Shown one piece after another: positions 54,087-61,450 of a stretch of DNA of 61,450 nucleotides. The notes beneath the pieces were generated by a model. That model was given only the letters and a program-made list of their open reading frames with translations, was not told where the DNA came from and made no database searches. The stretch comes from Streptomyces phaeochromogenes. GTDB lineage: Bacteria; Actinomycetota; Actinomycetes; Streptomycetales; Streptomycetaceae. Location of the stretch: contig NZ_LIQZ01000054.1 of assembly GCF_001418655.1 (NCBI RefSeq), forward strand, positions 1 to 61,450, written 5' to 3'. Position 1 is the first letter of the stretch. Every line of letters begins with the position of its first letter. A program made the translations under genes and the position numbers.

Positions 54087-55604
54087 GTGGGACACACCGA
54101 CATGGACACGGACGTCGTGATCGCGGGCGCCGGGCCGACAGGCCTGATGCTCGCCTGCGAGCTGCGGCTGGCGGGCGTCGACGTGATGGTGGTCGAGCAA
54201 CTCGCGCAGCGGACGGGCGAGTCACGAGCCGGCGGGATACACTCCCGCACCCTGGAGGTGCTGGACCAGCGCGGAATCCTGGATCGCTTCCTGGCGGCCG
54301 GCGAACTGACGCCGGTGGGCCACTTCTCCGGACTCTGGCTGGACTTCGACGGGTTCGAGTCCAGGCACGCCCTCCCCCTCATGATCCTTCAGTCCACCAT
54401 CGAGCGGCTGCTTGAGGAGTGGGCTGCCGAGCTCGGTGTGCGGATGCGCTGGTCGTCCGAGGTGAGGGGGATCCGCCAGGACGAGGACGGCGTGACGGTC
54501 GAACTGGGGACGGCGGAGGCCGCGCCTGCGACACTGCGCGCCCGCTACGCCGTGGGCTGCGACGGCGGGCGCAGCACGGTCAGGAAGCTCTCGGGCATCG
54601 ACTTCCCCGGCACCCCGGCGACGATGACCGCGCTGCTCGGAGACGTCGAACTCCCCGAGCTGCCCGAGGAGTTCATCTTCATGCGGCGCTGCCAGGGCGG
54701 CCACTACTCGGCCCTCGCCCTGGAGCCGGGCTGGTACCGGGTGATCACGTCCGAGTACGACCACGTCGCGGACCGCGATGACTCCGCGACGTTCGAGCAG
54801 CTCCGCGAGTCGCTGATCAGGCTCGCCGGCACCGACTTCGGCATGCACAGCCCCAGATGGATCTCCAGGTTCGGCGACGCCGCACGGCAGGCCGCTCGGT
54901 ACCGGGAGGGCCGGGTGCTCCTCGCGGGCGACGCGGCGCACATCCACTACCCGGCCGGCGGGCAAGGGCTGAACATAGGGGTGCAGGATGCGGTGAACCT
55001 CGGCTGGAAGCTCGCTTCGGTGGTGCGCGGCAAGGCGCCGGAGAGCCTGCTGGACAGCTACCACACCGAACGCCACCCCGTCGGGGAACGCCTTCTGCAC
55101 AACACCCGGGCGCAGTCGGCCCTGGCCCGTCCCGGCGCGCAGATGGACGCGCTGCGCGAGGTGTTCGGCTCGCTCATCGCGTTCGACGACGTCAACCGCT
55201 ATCTGCGCGGCATGATCACCGCACTGGACGTCCGGTACCCGGCCGACAGCGACCATCCGCTTGCGGGCCGCCGGGTCCCCGACGCCGATCTCAAGACGCC
55301 TGACGCCGCCACCCGCATCTACGAACTGCTGCACCCCGCCCGCCCCGTGCTGCTCGACCTGCGCGGCAACGACGAGGTGGCGGCCGCCGCCGAGGGCTGG
55401 GCCGATCGTGTCGACCTCGTCGAGGCCCGAAGCGAGGACGACCACTGGCCCGTCCCTACCATCGGCGAGATCCCCGCTCCCGCCGCGCTCCTCATCCGCC
55501 CCGACGGCCATGTCGCCTGGGCGTCCGCCGCCGGCGGTGCGCCCGACACCTCCGCGCTCCGCACCGCCCTCGCCACCTGGTTCGGCCCAGCCCTAAAGCG
55601 ATGA
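54087..55604 (+). CDS. Class A FAD-dependent aromatic-type monooxygenase
   Basis: A 505-residue flavoprotein of the PHBH/polyketide hydroxylase family: VVIAGAGPTGLMLACELRLA (FAD), a DG motif in GCDGGRSTVRK, the second FAD motif GRVLLAGDAAHIHYPAGG followed by NIGVQDAVNLGWKLA, and a thioredoxin-like C-terminal extension (LIRPDGHVAW). Such enzymes add hydroxyls or perform Baeyer-Villiger oxidation on polyketides and aromatics. The GTG at 54087 is chosen for the GGAGGG 7 bases upstream. It is the last gene of the dehydrogenase/KAS III operon, 120 bp after the reductase. It probably tailors the polyketide part. Confidence 0.91.
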   Translation: MGHTDMDTDVVIAGAGPTGLMLACELRLAGVDVMVVEQLAQRTGESRAGGIHSRTLEVLDQRGILDRFLAAGELTPVGHFSGLWLDFDGFESRHALPLMILQSTIERLLEEWAAELGVRMRWSSEVRGIRQDEDGVTVELGTAEAAPATLRARYAVGCDGGRSTVRKLSGIDFPGTPATMTALLGDVELPELPEEFIFMRRCQGGHYSALALEPGWYRVITSEYDHVADRDDSATFEQLRESLIRLAGTDFGMHSPRWISRFGDAARQAARYREGRVLLAGDAAHIHYPAGGQGLNIGVQDAVNLGWKLASVVRGKAPESLLDSYHTERHPVGERLLHNTRAQSALARPGAQMDALREVFGSLIAFDDVNRYLRGMITALDVRYPADSDHPLAGRRVPDADLKTPDAATRIYELLHPARPVLLDLRGNDEVAAAAEGWADRVDLVEARSEDDHWPVPTIGEIPAPAALLIRPDGHVAWASAAGGAPDTSALRTALATWFGPALKR

Positions 55605-56222
55605 GACACCGACCGAAACGACCGGTGCACCAGACGCTGTTGGTCAGCTTCAGGCGCTCGTGCGACAGCGGCCGTCAGGACTCGGCTGTGGTCTTCAAGG
55701 CCACCGTTGTCCTGTGGGGCGCGCGGACGTCAGTGCAGCCGAGCGGGCCTGGCGAGATCCCGGTGGAGACGATCCGGGGGCGCGGGCCGCGTTCCCGAAG
55801 GGAGTTCGGTGGTCAGAGTCCGGGACGAGCCGGGGTCGCTGCTCGATGAACGGAAGTTTTTCCGGAGCCAAGGGACCGCCTGGTGGCGGATGCGGGGCGA
55901 CAGGTGCCGGACGGCATCCTGGCCGCGGCCAGGGCGAAGGCCTGCTCAAAACGCGAGCTCCGGCCAGGGCCGACTCCATCCACGCGGTGTCGCCGGCCCA
56001 ACAGCGACATGAAGTCTCCGCCCCAATCAACAGACGCCGGTGATGATATCCGCACGCACCTCACAGGCAGCGATCGATGCAATCGACCTACTGTCCCGTC
56101 CACAGGACAGGGCCGTCCGGGCTGAATGACCGTCCCGGAAATCTCGCATTCAAGGTCATGGCATACGACGCATCCACAGAATCGAACCACAGTCCGCAGT
56201 TGAGCGAGGAAAGGGGACCCGA
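55605..56222. other. Intergenic region with operator copy C
   Basis: About 620 bp without a recognisable gene. Open frames on both strands here have no protein pattern. The last 180 bases are less GC-rich and hold the 18-bp element at 56092-56109, and so probably the promoter of the next gene. Confidence 0.6.
56092..56109. promoter_or_regulatory. 18-bp near-palindrome, copy C (putative operator)
   Basis: TGTCC CGTCCACA GGACA. It lies 114 bp upstream of the amidinotransferase-family gene and ties that gene to the same putative regulon as the PKS and NRPS operons. The outer bases CTAC before it also match the reverse complement of copy A. Confidence 0.7.
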
Positions 56223-57068
56223 GTGCAGCAGAGCAGCAACGGCGGCGGAACCAATCAGAAGCGACGCGCCCGGACACGGCACTACCTCATGTGCGAACCA
56301 ACGTTCTTCAACGTCTCCTATTCCATAAACCCGTGGATGAACCCTTCACGCCCCACATCCACGGAGCGTGGACTCGCCCAGTGGAAAACGCTGCACGACC
56401 TGCTGGCCGAGCTGGGTCACACCGTTGACTTGGTAGAGCCCGTCGCCGGACTGCCGGACATGGTGTATTCCGCCAACGGTGCGACGGTCATAGGCGGCCG
56501 TGCGCTGGTCGCCCGTTTCCGTTACGAGCAGCGCGTGGACGAGTCGACGGCATATCTGGACTGGTTCCGGGTGCGCGGCTGGGAAGCGCGACAGGCCGAG
56601 TACATCAACGAAGGCGAGGGGGACTTCCTGTACACGGGCGACGTCGTTCTGGCCGGCAGCGGATTCCGCAGTGAGACGAAGACGCACGACGAAATGCGCG
56701 AGTTCTTCGGAAAGCCCGTGCTCGGCTTGAAACTGGTCGATGAAAGGTACTACCACCTCGACACAGCAATTGCTGTGCTCGACGCCAACGAGATCATGTA
56801 CAACCCCGAAGCGTTCTCGCCGCAGAGCAGGGAGCTCCTTGCGGAGCGGTTCCCGGACGCCATCCTCGCGGACGCTTCCGACGCAGCGGTCTTCGGTCTC
56901 AACGCCGTGTCCGACGGCCTCCATGTCATCATCCCCCAGCAGGCCGAGCGGCTGCCGGACCAGCTCCGGGAACGTGGTTTCGTACCCATCGGCATCGACA
57001 TGACCGAACTGCTCAAAGGCGGCGGCGGGGCCAAGTGCTGCACCCTGGAACTCCGTGCGGGCCGGTGA
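56223..57068 (+). CDS. Dimethylargininase/amidinotransferase superfamily enzyme
   Basis: A 281-residue protein of the DDAH/arginine deiminase fold: SINPWMNP, GLPDMVYSANGA, NEGEGDF, the catalytic His in YYHLDTA and the catalytic Cys in GGGGAKCCTLELR. The family hydrolyses or transfers the guanidino group of arginine derivatives, giving citrulline or ornithine-type products. Because copy C of the shared element lies upstream, it may supply ornithine or citrulline, for example towards piperazic acid. That link is speculative. The GTG start at 56223 has AAGGGG 8 bases upstream. Confidence 0.87.
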   Translation: MQQSSNGGGTNQKRRARTRHYLMCEPTFFNVSYSINPWMNPSRPTSTERGLAQWKTLHDLLAELGHTVDLVEPVAGLPDMVYSANGATVIGGRALVARFRYEQRVDESTAYLDWFRVRGWEARQAEYINEGEGDFLYTGDVVLAGSGFRSETKTHDEMREFFGKPVLGLKLVDERYYHLDTAIAVLDANEIMYNPEAFSPQSRELLAERFPDAILADASDAAVFGLNAVSDGLHVIIPQQAERLPDQLRERGFVPIGIDMTELLKGGGGAKCCTLELRAGR

Positions 57069-57589
57069 GAAAGGTCCGCACCGGCAGCTGTGAAGGCTCT
57101 CGCAGTGATGTTCCAGCGGGTGCCTTCTGTCTGGGCAGGTGTGCAGACCAGTACGCCGGGACCGCTACTGGCGCGAGTCGCACCTTGTGCCATGGGTCTG
57201 CGCGGCGTCAAAGAGGGTCTACAGCATCTGCAAGCCCGCCCGATCGTGCGCACCAGGACGCGCATGCCACGTCTGCGGCTTCTCGTCGTACCGTGATCGG
57301 ACGGGGCCAGCTCACCTGTTCCGCACCACCCGGGATATCGGCCGGCCCGGCGTGCGTCTGTACGTCGATCACCGGCAGGTCCTCCCCCGCAACTCCCCCG
57401 CCAGGAGCAGGCGCCGATCATCGCGCACGCAATCAGACTTGGTCCGCCACCACGGGGGGAGTGGCGGACCAAGCCTGAATTCCAAGATGCCACACCCGTC
57501 CTCAACGCGCGCGGTCTGAGGGTGAAGTCGCTGCGGGATTGCGCGACTTCGTCGGGCCGAGTGCGCTTTGCTCGGGCCCGGAGCAGCGT
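57069..57589. other. Gene-poor right border of the cluster
   Basis: No open frame shows coding character. The stretch contains a 13-bp perfect inverted repeat (57438-57473), which may end transcription of the amidinotransferase-family gene. With the remnants that follow, it marks the right edge of the biosynthetic genes. Confidence 0.55.
57438..57473. terminator. Hairpin terminator
   Basis: Perfect 13-bp arms (57438-57450 and 57461-57473) around a 10-base loop, with no T-tract. It is the first strong hairpin after the amidinotransferase-family gene. Confidence 0.6.
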
Positions 57590-57682
57590 GCGCCGGCCTA
57601 ACCGCGCTCGACTACCGCTGGTCGACGGCACAGTTCAACCACGATGTCGGAGACATTGCCCCAGCGCCGCATGCCCGGTGAA
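57590..57682 (+). pseudogene. Remnant of a DrrB-type permease 3' end
   Basis: The frame encodes ALDYRWSTAQFNHDVG and then a stop, matching the end of the complete permease at 18536-19327 (VLGYRWSKAQFNRDPK). At DNA level 57607-57645 matches 19280-19318 at 36 of 39 bases, in the same orientation. Nothing upstream resembles the rest of the permease. Confidence 0.7.
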
Positions 57683-57946
57683 CGCTCTCTCTTGGGTTCT
57701 TCCTCGCGCTGCGCCTCGGCGAGATCAGGCAGGACATCGAGCGGTATTCGCACCGGCCGTTCCCCACTTTCCCCGGCGGTCGGCTAATCGGTCAGCAACG
57801 AGTTCAGCACAGCCCGGAAGCAAGAGAAGCGTCATGAAACGTCGCTCCGACGTCAGGTAAGCGCCAAGACTGCCAGCCGCCACACCCTCGGGCACTTCGA
57901 TAGAAGGCCAGTGGCTGTATGGACGTACGCGGAAAGTGAGCGAGCG

Positions 57947-58258
57947 ATGGACGAGGGCGAGCGGCGGCGCATCGTTGTCGGAGTGAGTGGTTCGCTGGGG
58001 AGCCTGGCGGCCCTTCACCGGGCAGCGGACGAGGCCCGCCGTGCCGATGCCGATCTGCTGGCCGTACTGGCCTGGGAACCGCCCGGCGGTGAGCTCGCCC
58101 ATCGACGCTCGATGTTCCCGGTGCCGGTGACCGACCCCCGGCAGGAGGCCGGCACAAGGCTGCTAACGGTTCTGGACAGGGCCTTCGGTGAAGCGGGGCC
58201 TGGCGCCCGGGCTGTGACCGGTTTCGGCCACGGAGACCCTGCGTTGACGCTCTTCTGA
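57947..58258 (+). pseudogene. Truncated universal stress protein gene
   Basis: Only about 103 residues remain. RIVVGVSGSLGSLAALHRAA is the UspA-type N-terminus, and the sequence runs to GHGDPALTLF and stops. The ATP-binding end of the domain (GxxG-9x-GS/T and the final strand) is missing, compared with about 140-150 residues for an intact domain. Usp genes next to kdp operons are known in actinomycetes, and an orphan kdpB follows here. An in-frame GTG at 57911 is an alternative start. Confidence 0.7.
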
Positions 58259-58665
58259 CGCTTTCTCAGGTGCCCTTGACGGGAGCTTGACGGCACCGTC
58301 CGGCCGCCCGTCAGAGAGGCGCAAATTCTTTGCCGGACAGCGCGGTTCGGGCCTCGGGGCGAGCTAGGTTCCCTACTCGGCCGCCGGAAGGGTCGCAGGC
58401 GTCAGTGGCATGACGTGTCTACTCCAAAAGCACATGTCGGATGCTCCCGCAGCACCCGTCGGTTGCTCCTGTGAGAACGCCTTCCGGCGGCCGAGCACGC
58501 GTCGGCGTTGTCGTCGTCCTGTCGCCGACGCCCGTGCGCAGCCGTGCGGTGCCGGGCCCCGGCACCGCACGGCCCCGCTGCCACCACCCGCACCGTCCGC
58601 TCAACCGGTCGCCGGCGTGCCCCGGTGCGCGTGTGGCCGGTTCCCACCGAGGCATGAAGGTTCCC
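58259..58665. other. Region upstream of kdpB where kdpF and kdpA are absent
   Basis: About 400 bp with no kdpA or kdpF coding sequence, although these normally precede kdpB. The first 60 bases contain TTGACGGGAGCTTGACGG, which could be a remnant promoter region. I see no gene. Confidence 0.55.
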
Positions 58666-60819
58666 ATGTTTTCCGCCGCTCCCCCACAGGCCCCGCCGCC
58701 CCGCCCACAGCGCACCTCACGGCCCGGACCGGAGGGCGGGGCGAAACGCCGCGCACCGAGCGGGCTGTTCGAACCCGCGCAACTGCTGCAGTCCTTCCCG
58801 GAAGCACTGCGCAAACTGCACCCACGCGCCCTGGTCAAGAACCCGGTGCTCTTCGTCGTCTCTGTCGGAGCCGTCCTCACCACGCTCTCCGCGCTGCTCC
58901 ACCCCGCCGTCTTCACCTGGGTCATCGGCTCCTGGCTGTGGCTGACGGTGATCTTCGCGAACCTCGCGGAAGCCGTCGCCGAAGGCCGCGGCAAGGCCCA
59001 GGCCGAGTCGCTGCGCAGGGCACGTACGGACACCGTCGCGCTGCGCCTGCGTCACTGGAGCTACGGCATCAACCTGCGGCACGCCGAGACGGAAGCCGTG
59101 GCCGCCACCGACCTGAAACCCCTCGACGTCGTACTCGTCGAGGGGGGCGAGCTGATCCCGGCGGACGGCGATGTCATCGACGGCGTGGCCGCGGTCGACG
59201 AGTCGGCGGTCACCGGTGAGTCGGCGCCCGTGATCCGCGAGGCGGGCGGTGACCGCAGCGGCGTCACCGGGGGCACGACCGTGTTGTCCGACCGGATCCT
59301 GATCCGTGTCAGTGCCCGCCCCGGGCACAGCTTCCTGGACCGGATGATCGCCCTGGTCGAGGGCGCGTCCCGGCAGAAGACGCCGAACGAGATCGCCCTC
59401 AACATCCTGCTGGCCGCGCTGACCATCGTCTTCCTCCTGGTCGTCGTCACACTGCAGCCGATGGCCGCGTACGCCGACGCCCCGCAGTCGACGACCGTCC
59501 TCGTCGCCCTTCTGGTCACTCTCATCCCGACGACGATCGGCGCGCTGCTGTCCGCGATCGGCATCGCCGGCATGGACCGGCTGGTGCAGCGCAATGTGCT
59601 CGCGATGTCCGGCCGCGCGGTCGAGGCGGCCGGTGACGTCAACACGCTGCTGCTCGACAAGACCGGCACCATCACCCTCGGCAACCGCGAGGCCGCCGCG
59701 TTCGTTCCCCTGCCCGGCATCGACGAACGGGACCTCGCCCAGGCCGCCCAGTTGTCCTCGCTGGCCGACGAGACACCCGAGGGACGCTCCGTCGTCGTCC
59801 TCGCGAAGCAGCGGTACGGGCTGCGCGCGCCGGGTGAGGGCGAGTTGAGCCACGCCCGCTGGGTGGAGTTCAGCGCCCGGACCCGGATGAGCGGCGTCGA
59901 CCTGCGCTGGGACAACGGGGCCGTGTGCGCCATCCGCAAGGGAGCCGCCCATGAGGTTGTCGAATGGGTGCAGATGTACGGCGGCCAGGTCCCGCCCGAG
60001 GCACGGCACTTCGCCGACTCGGTGGCGGCTGATGGCGGCACTCCCCTGCTGGTGGCCGTGCACGACTGGAACGGTCCGCGGGTCCTGGGCCTGATCCACC
60101 TGAAGGACGTCGTCAAGGACGGCATCCGCGAACGCTTCGCCGAGCTGCGCCGCATGGGCATCAGGACCGTGATGATCACTGGAGACAACCCGCTCACCGC
60201 CCGCGCCATCGCCGAGGAGGCGGGCGTGGACGACTACTTGGCCGAGGCCACCCCGGAGGACAAACTCGCCCTCATCAAGCAGGAGCAGGAGGGCGGCAAG
60301 CTCGTCGCGATGACCGGCGACGGTACGAACGACGCGCCCGCGCTCGCACAGGCCGACGTCGGCGTCGCGATGAACACGGGCACCTCGGCCGCGAAGGAGG
60401 CCGGGAACATGGTGGACCTGGACTCCAACCCGACGAAACTCATTGAGATCGTGCAGATCGGCAAGCAACTCCTCATCACCCGGGGCGCGTTGACGACGTT
60501 CTCCATCACCAACGACGTGGCGAAGTACTTCGCGATCATCCCGGCGATGTTCGCGGGGACCTACCCGGGCCTGGAGTCGCTCAACGTCATGGGCCTGCAC
60601 AGCCCGACCTCGGCCATCACCTCGGCCATCATCTTCAACGCGCTGATCATCATCGCCCTGATCCCGCTCGCCCTGCGCGGCGTCCGCTACACGCCGTCGT
60701 CCGCGCACGACCTGCTGCGCCGCAACCTCATGCTGTACGGCCTCGGCGGGCTCGTCCTCCCCTTCCTCGGGATCAAACTGATCGACCTGCTGATCTCGGG
60801 GGTGCCAGGACTTGGCTGA
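58666..60819 (+). CDS. kdpB: Potassium-transporting P-type ATPase subunit KdpB
   Basis: A 717-residue P-type ATPase with the phosphorylated Asp in LDKTGTIT near 330, TGES actuator motif, hinge [12 protein letters not shown] and KdpB-specific segments ([44 protein letters not shown]). It is full length (end LISGVPGLG). KdpB is the catalytic subunit of the high-affinity K+ pump KdpFABC and needs KdpA and KdpC. Neither gene is adjacent, so it may be a non-functional leftover. ATG 58666 follows AAGG by 5 bases. ATG 58654 is in frame. Confidence 0.95.
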   Translation: MFSAAPPQAPPPRPQRTSRPGPEGGAKRRAPSGLFEPAQLLQSFPEALRKLHPRALVKNPVLFVVSVGAVLTTLSALLHPAVFTWVIGSWLWLTVIFANLAEAVAEGRGKAQAESLRRARTDTVALRLRHWSYGINLRHAETEAVAATDLKPLDVVLVEGGELIPADGDVIDGVAAVDESAVTGESAPVIREAGGDRSGVTGGTTVLSDRILIRVSARPGHSFLDRMIALVEGASRQKTPNEIALNILLAALTIVFLLVVVTLQPMAAYADAPQSTTVLVALLVTLIPTTIGALLSAIGIAGMDRLVQRNVLAMSGRAVEAAGDVNTLLLDKTGTITLGNREAAAFVPLPGIDERDLAQAAQLSSLADETPEGRSVVVLAKQRYGLRAPGEGELSHARWVEFSARTRMSGVDLRWDNGAVCAIRKGAAHEVVEWVQMYGGQVPPEARHFADSVAADGGTPLLVAVHDWNGPRVLGLIHLKDVVKDGIRERFAELRRMGIRTVMITGDNPLTARAIAEEAGVDDYLAEATPEDKLALIKQEQEGGKLVAMTGDGTNDAPALAQADVGVAMNTGTSAAKEAGNMVDLDSNPTKLIEIVQIGKQLLITRGALTTFSITNDVAKYFAIIPAMFAGTYPGLESLNVMGLHSPTSAITSAIIFNALIIIALIPLALRGVRYTPSSAHDLLRRNLMLYGLGGLVLPFLGIKLIDLLISGVPGLG

Positions 60820-61161
60820 GCCGCGTCCCGTTTCCTGGGCCGTCCCGGTCCGTCAAAGTCACGTATGCGCACGTCAGAACCGCGTCAGGGAACGGGATTC
60901 CGGCTTGCCCGGGACGTGCGGGACGGCTTCGATGGGATACGTGAACAGCGCCTGGCTCCTCTTCGACCGGCCGCCGAGTCCCGCTCGGCCGCTCCGTCGT
61001 CCGCCGCGCTGCCCGGAACAGGTCGCGTCCGCCTCTGGCTGACCGTTCTTCCGCAGTCACTGGGCGCCGTGATCCCATCCGGCGCCCTTTCCCTTTCCCA
61101 CCCGCACGACCTCCACCCCCGCCCTGGGGGTGCGCGGCGTGCCCACATCCCCGGATGGACC
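60820..61161. other. Intergenic region, kdpC absent
   Basis: About 340 bp after kdpB. The expected kdpC gene is not here on either strand. It presumably includes the promoter of the SDR gene. No other structure was seen. Confidence 0.6.
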
Positions 61162-61450
61162 ATGTCTGACTCCGCACCCTCCTCCCGTACCGTCCTCGTC
61201 ACGGGCGCCACGTCCGGTATCGGTCTGGAGACCGCCCGGCAGCTCGCCGAGCGCGGGACCACCGTGCTCCTGCACGGCCGCACCGCCGAGGAAGCCCGCG
61301 CCGCCGCCGACCGGCTTGTTGCCACGGCGGCCATCGACGCGAACCGGCTGTGCACCCTCGCCGCCGACTTCACACACCTCGACGAGGTCGAGGCCATGGC
61401 CATGCGGATCGTCGCCGAGCACCCACACCTCGACGTCCTGGTCAACAACG
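61162..61450 (+). CDS. Short-chain dehydrogenase/reductase (5' part, cut by window end)
   Basis: The first 96 residues show a Rossmann-fold SDR: VLVTGATSGIG (cofactor motif), ADFTHLDEVEAM and LDVLVNN at the window edge. The catalytic Tyr-Lys lies beyond the window. The ATG at 61162 starts the recognisable protein. It is most likely unrelated to the biosynthetic cluster. Confidence 0.9.
   Translation, partial: MSDSAPSSRTVLVTGATSGIGLETARQLAERGTTVLLHGRTAEEARAAADRLVATAAIDANRLCTLAADFTHLDEVEAMAMRIVAEHPHLDVLVNN

Noticed and set aside
60812..61042. Short frame overlapping the kdpB end as kdpC
   Set aside because: The sequence has none of the KdpC features (N-terminal membrane segment, conserved NPR/SGSGLDPHI motifs).
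1..61450. CRISPR arrays, tRNA or rRNA genes, complete insertion sequences
   Set aside because: I looked for direct repeats with spacers, cloverleaf sequences and transposase motifs and found none that hold up.

Overview
The window is very GC-rich, with dense overlapping genes, GTG starts and GTGA/ATGA stop-start overlaps. This is typical of Streptomyces or a close relative. Nearly all of it is a hybrid polyketide/non-ribosomal peptide gene cluster, cut at the left edge by the window and ending on the right near 57 kb. No genome name can be read from the sequence.

Layout. (1) 1-13.5 kb, minus strand, one coupled operon: a free carrier protein, a P450, a thioesterase with a Cys nucleophile, a PKS loading module of the KSQ type (Gln in place of the active-site Cys), a KS-AT-DH-KR-ACP module and the start of a further KS-AT module that runs off the window. 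(2) 14.0-14.9 kb, plus: a proline-3-hydroxylase-like Fe/2-oxoglutarate enzyme, then about 1.1 kb without a convincing gene. (3) 16.0-19.3 kb, plus: a ribbon-helix-helix protein, a DUF4097 protein and a DrrA/DrrB-type ABC exporter. (4) 20.0-21.0 kb, plus: a PhyH-family dioxygenase, facing a minus-strand P450 across two strong hairpins. (5) 49.0-21.2 kb, minus: MbtH-like protein, LmbU-family regulator (apparently frameshifted), free adenylation domain, free carrier, flavoprotein, three NRPSs, a thioesterase II and a P450. (6) 49.4-55.6 kb, plus: 2-oxoacid dehydrogenase E1 alpha and beta, a bare lipoyl domain, an ACP, a KAS III, a medium-chain reductase and a FAD monooxygenase. (7) 56.2-57.1 kb: a DDAH/amidinotransferase-family enzyme. 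(8) 57.1-61.45 kb: a decayed border with a drrB remnant, a truncated universal stress protein gene, an orphan kdpB and the start of an SDR gene.

How it works together. The NRPSs read C-A-T-E-C-A(FkbM methyltransferase)-T, C-A-T-E-C-A-T and C-A(N-methyltransferase)-T-TE. With the free A domain and free carriers this makes six amino-acid activating units, two of them epimerised, next to a propionate-started polyketide. That architecture, and piperazate-like A-domain codes, suggest an acylated cyclic hexadepsipeptide of the azinothricin/polyoxypeptin kind. This is inference; no piperazate-forming genes are in the window.

The most notable finding is an 18-bp near-palindrome, TGTCC-N8-GGACA, present in four intergenic regions (13753, 19483, 49070, 56092). 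It lies next to the promoters of the main transcription units and looks like the binding site of an undescribed pathway regulator. A second is the E1/lipoyl/ACP/KAS III/reductase cassette, which lacks an E2 acyltransferase core. Together with an acyltransferase domain carrying a rare VPGH motif, it may make and use an unusual branched extender unit.
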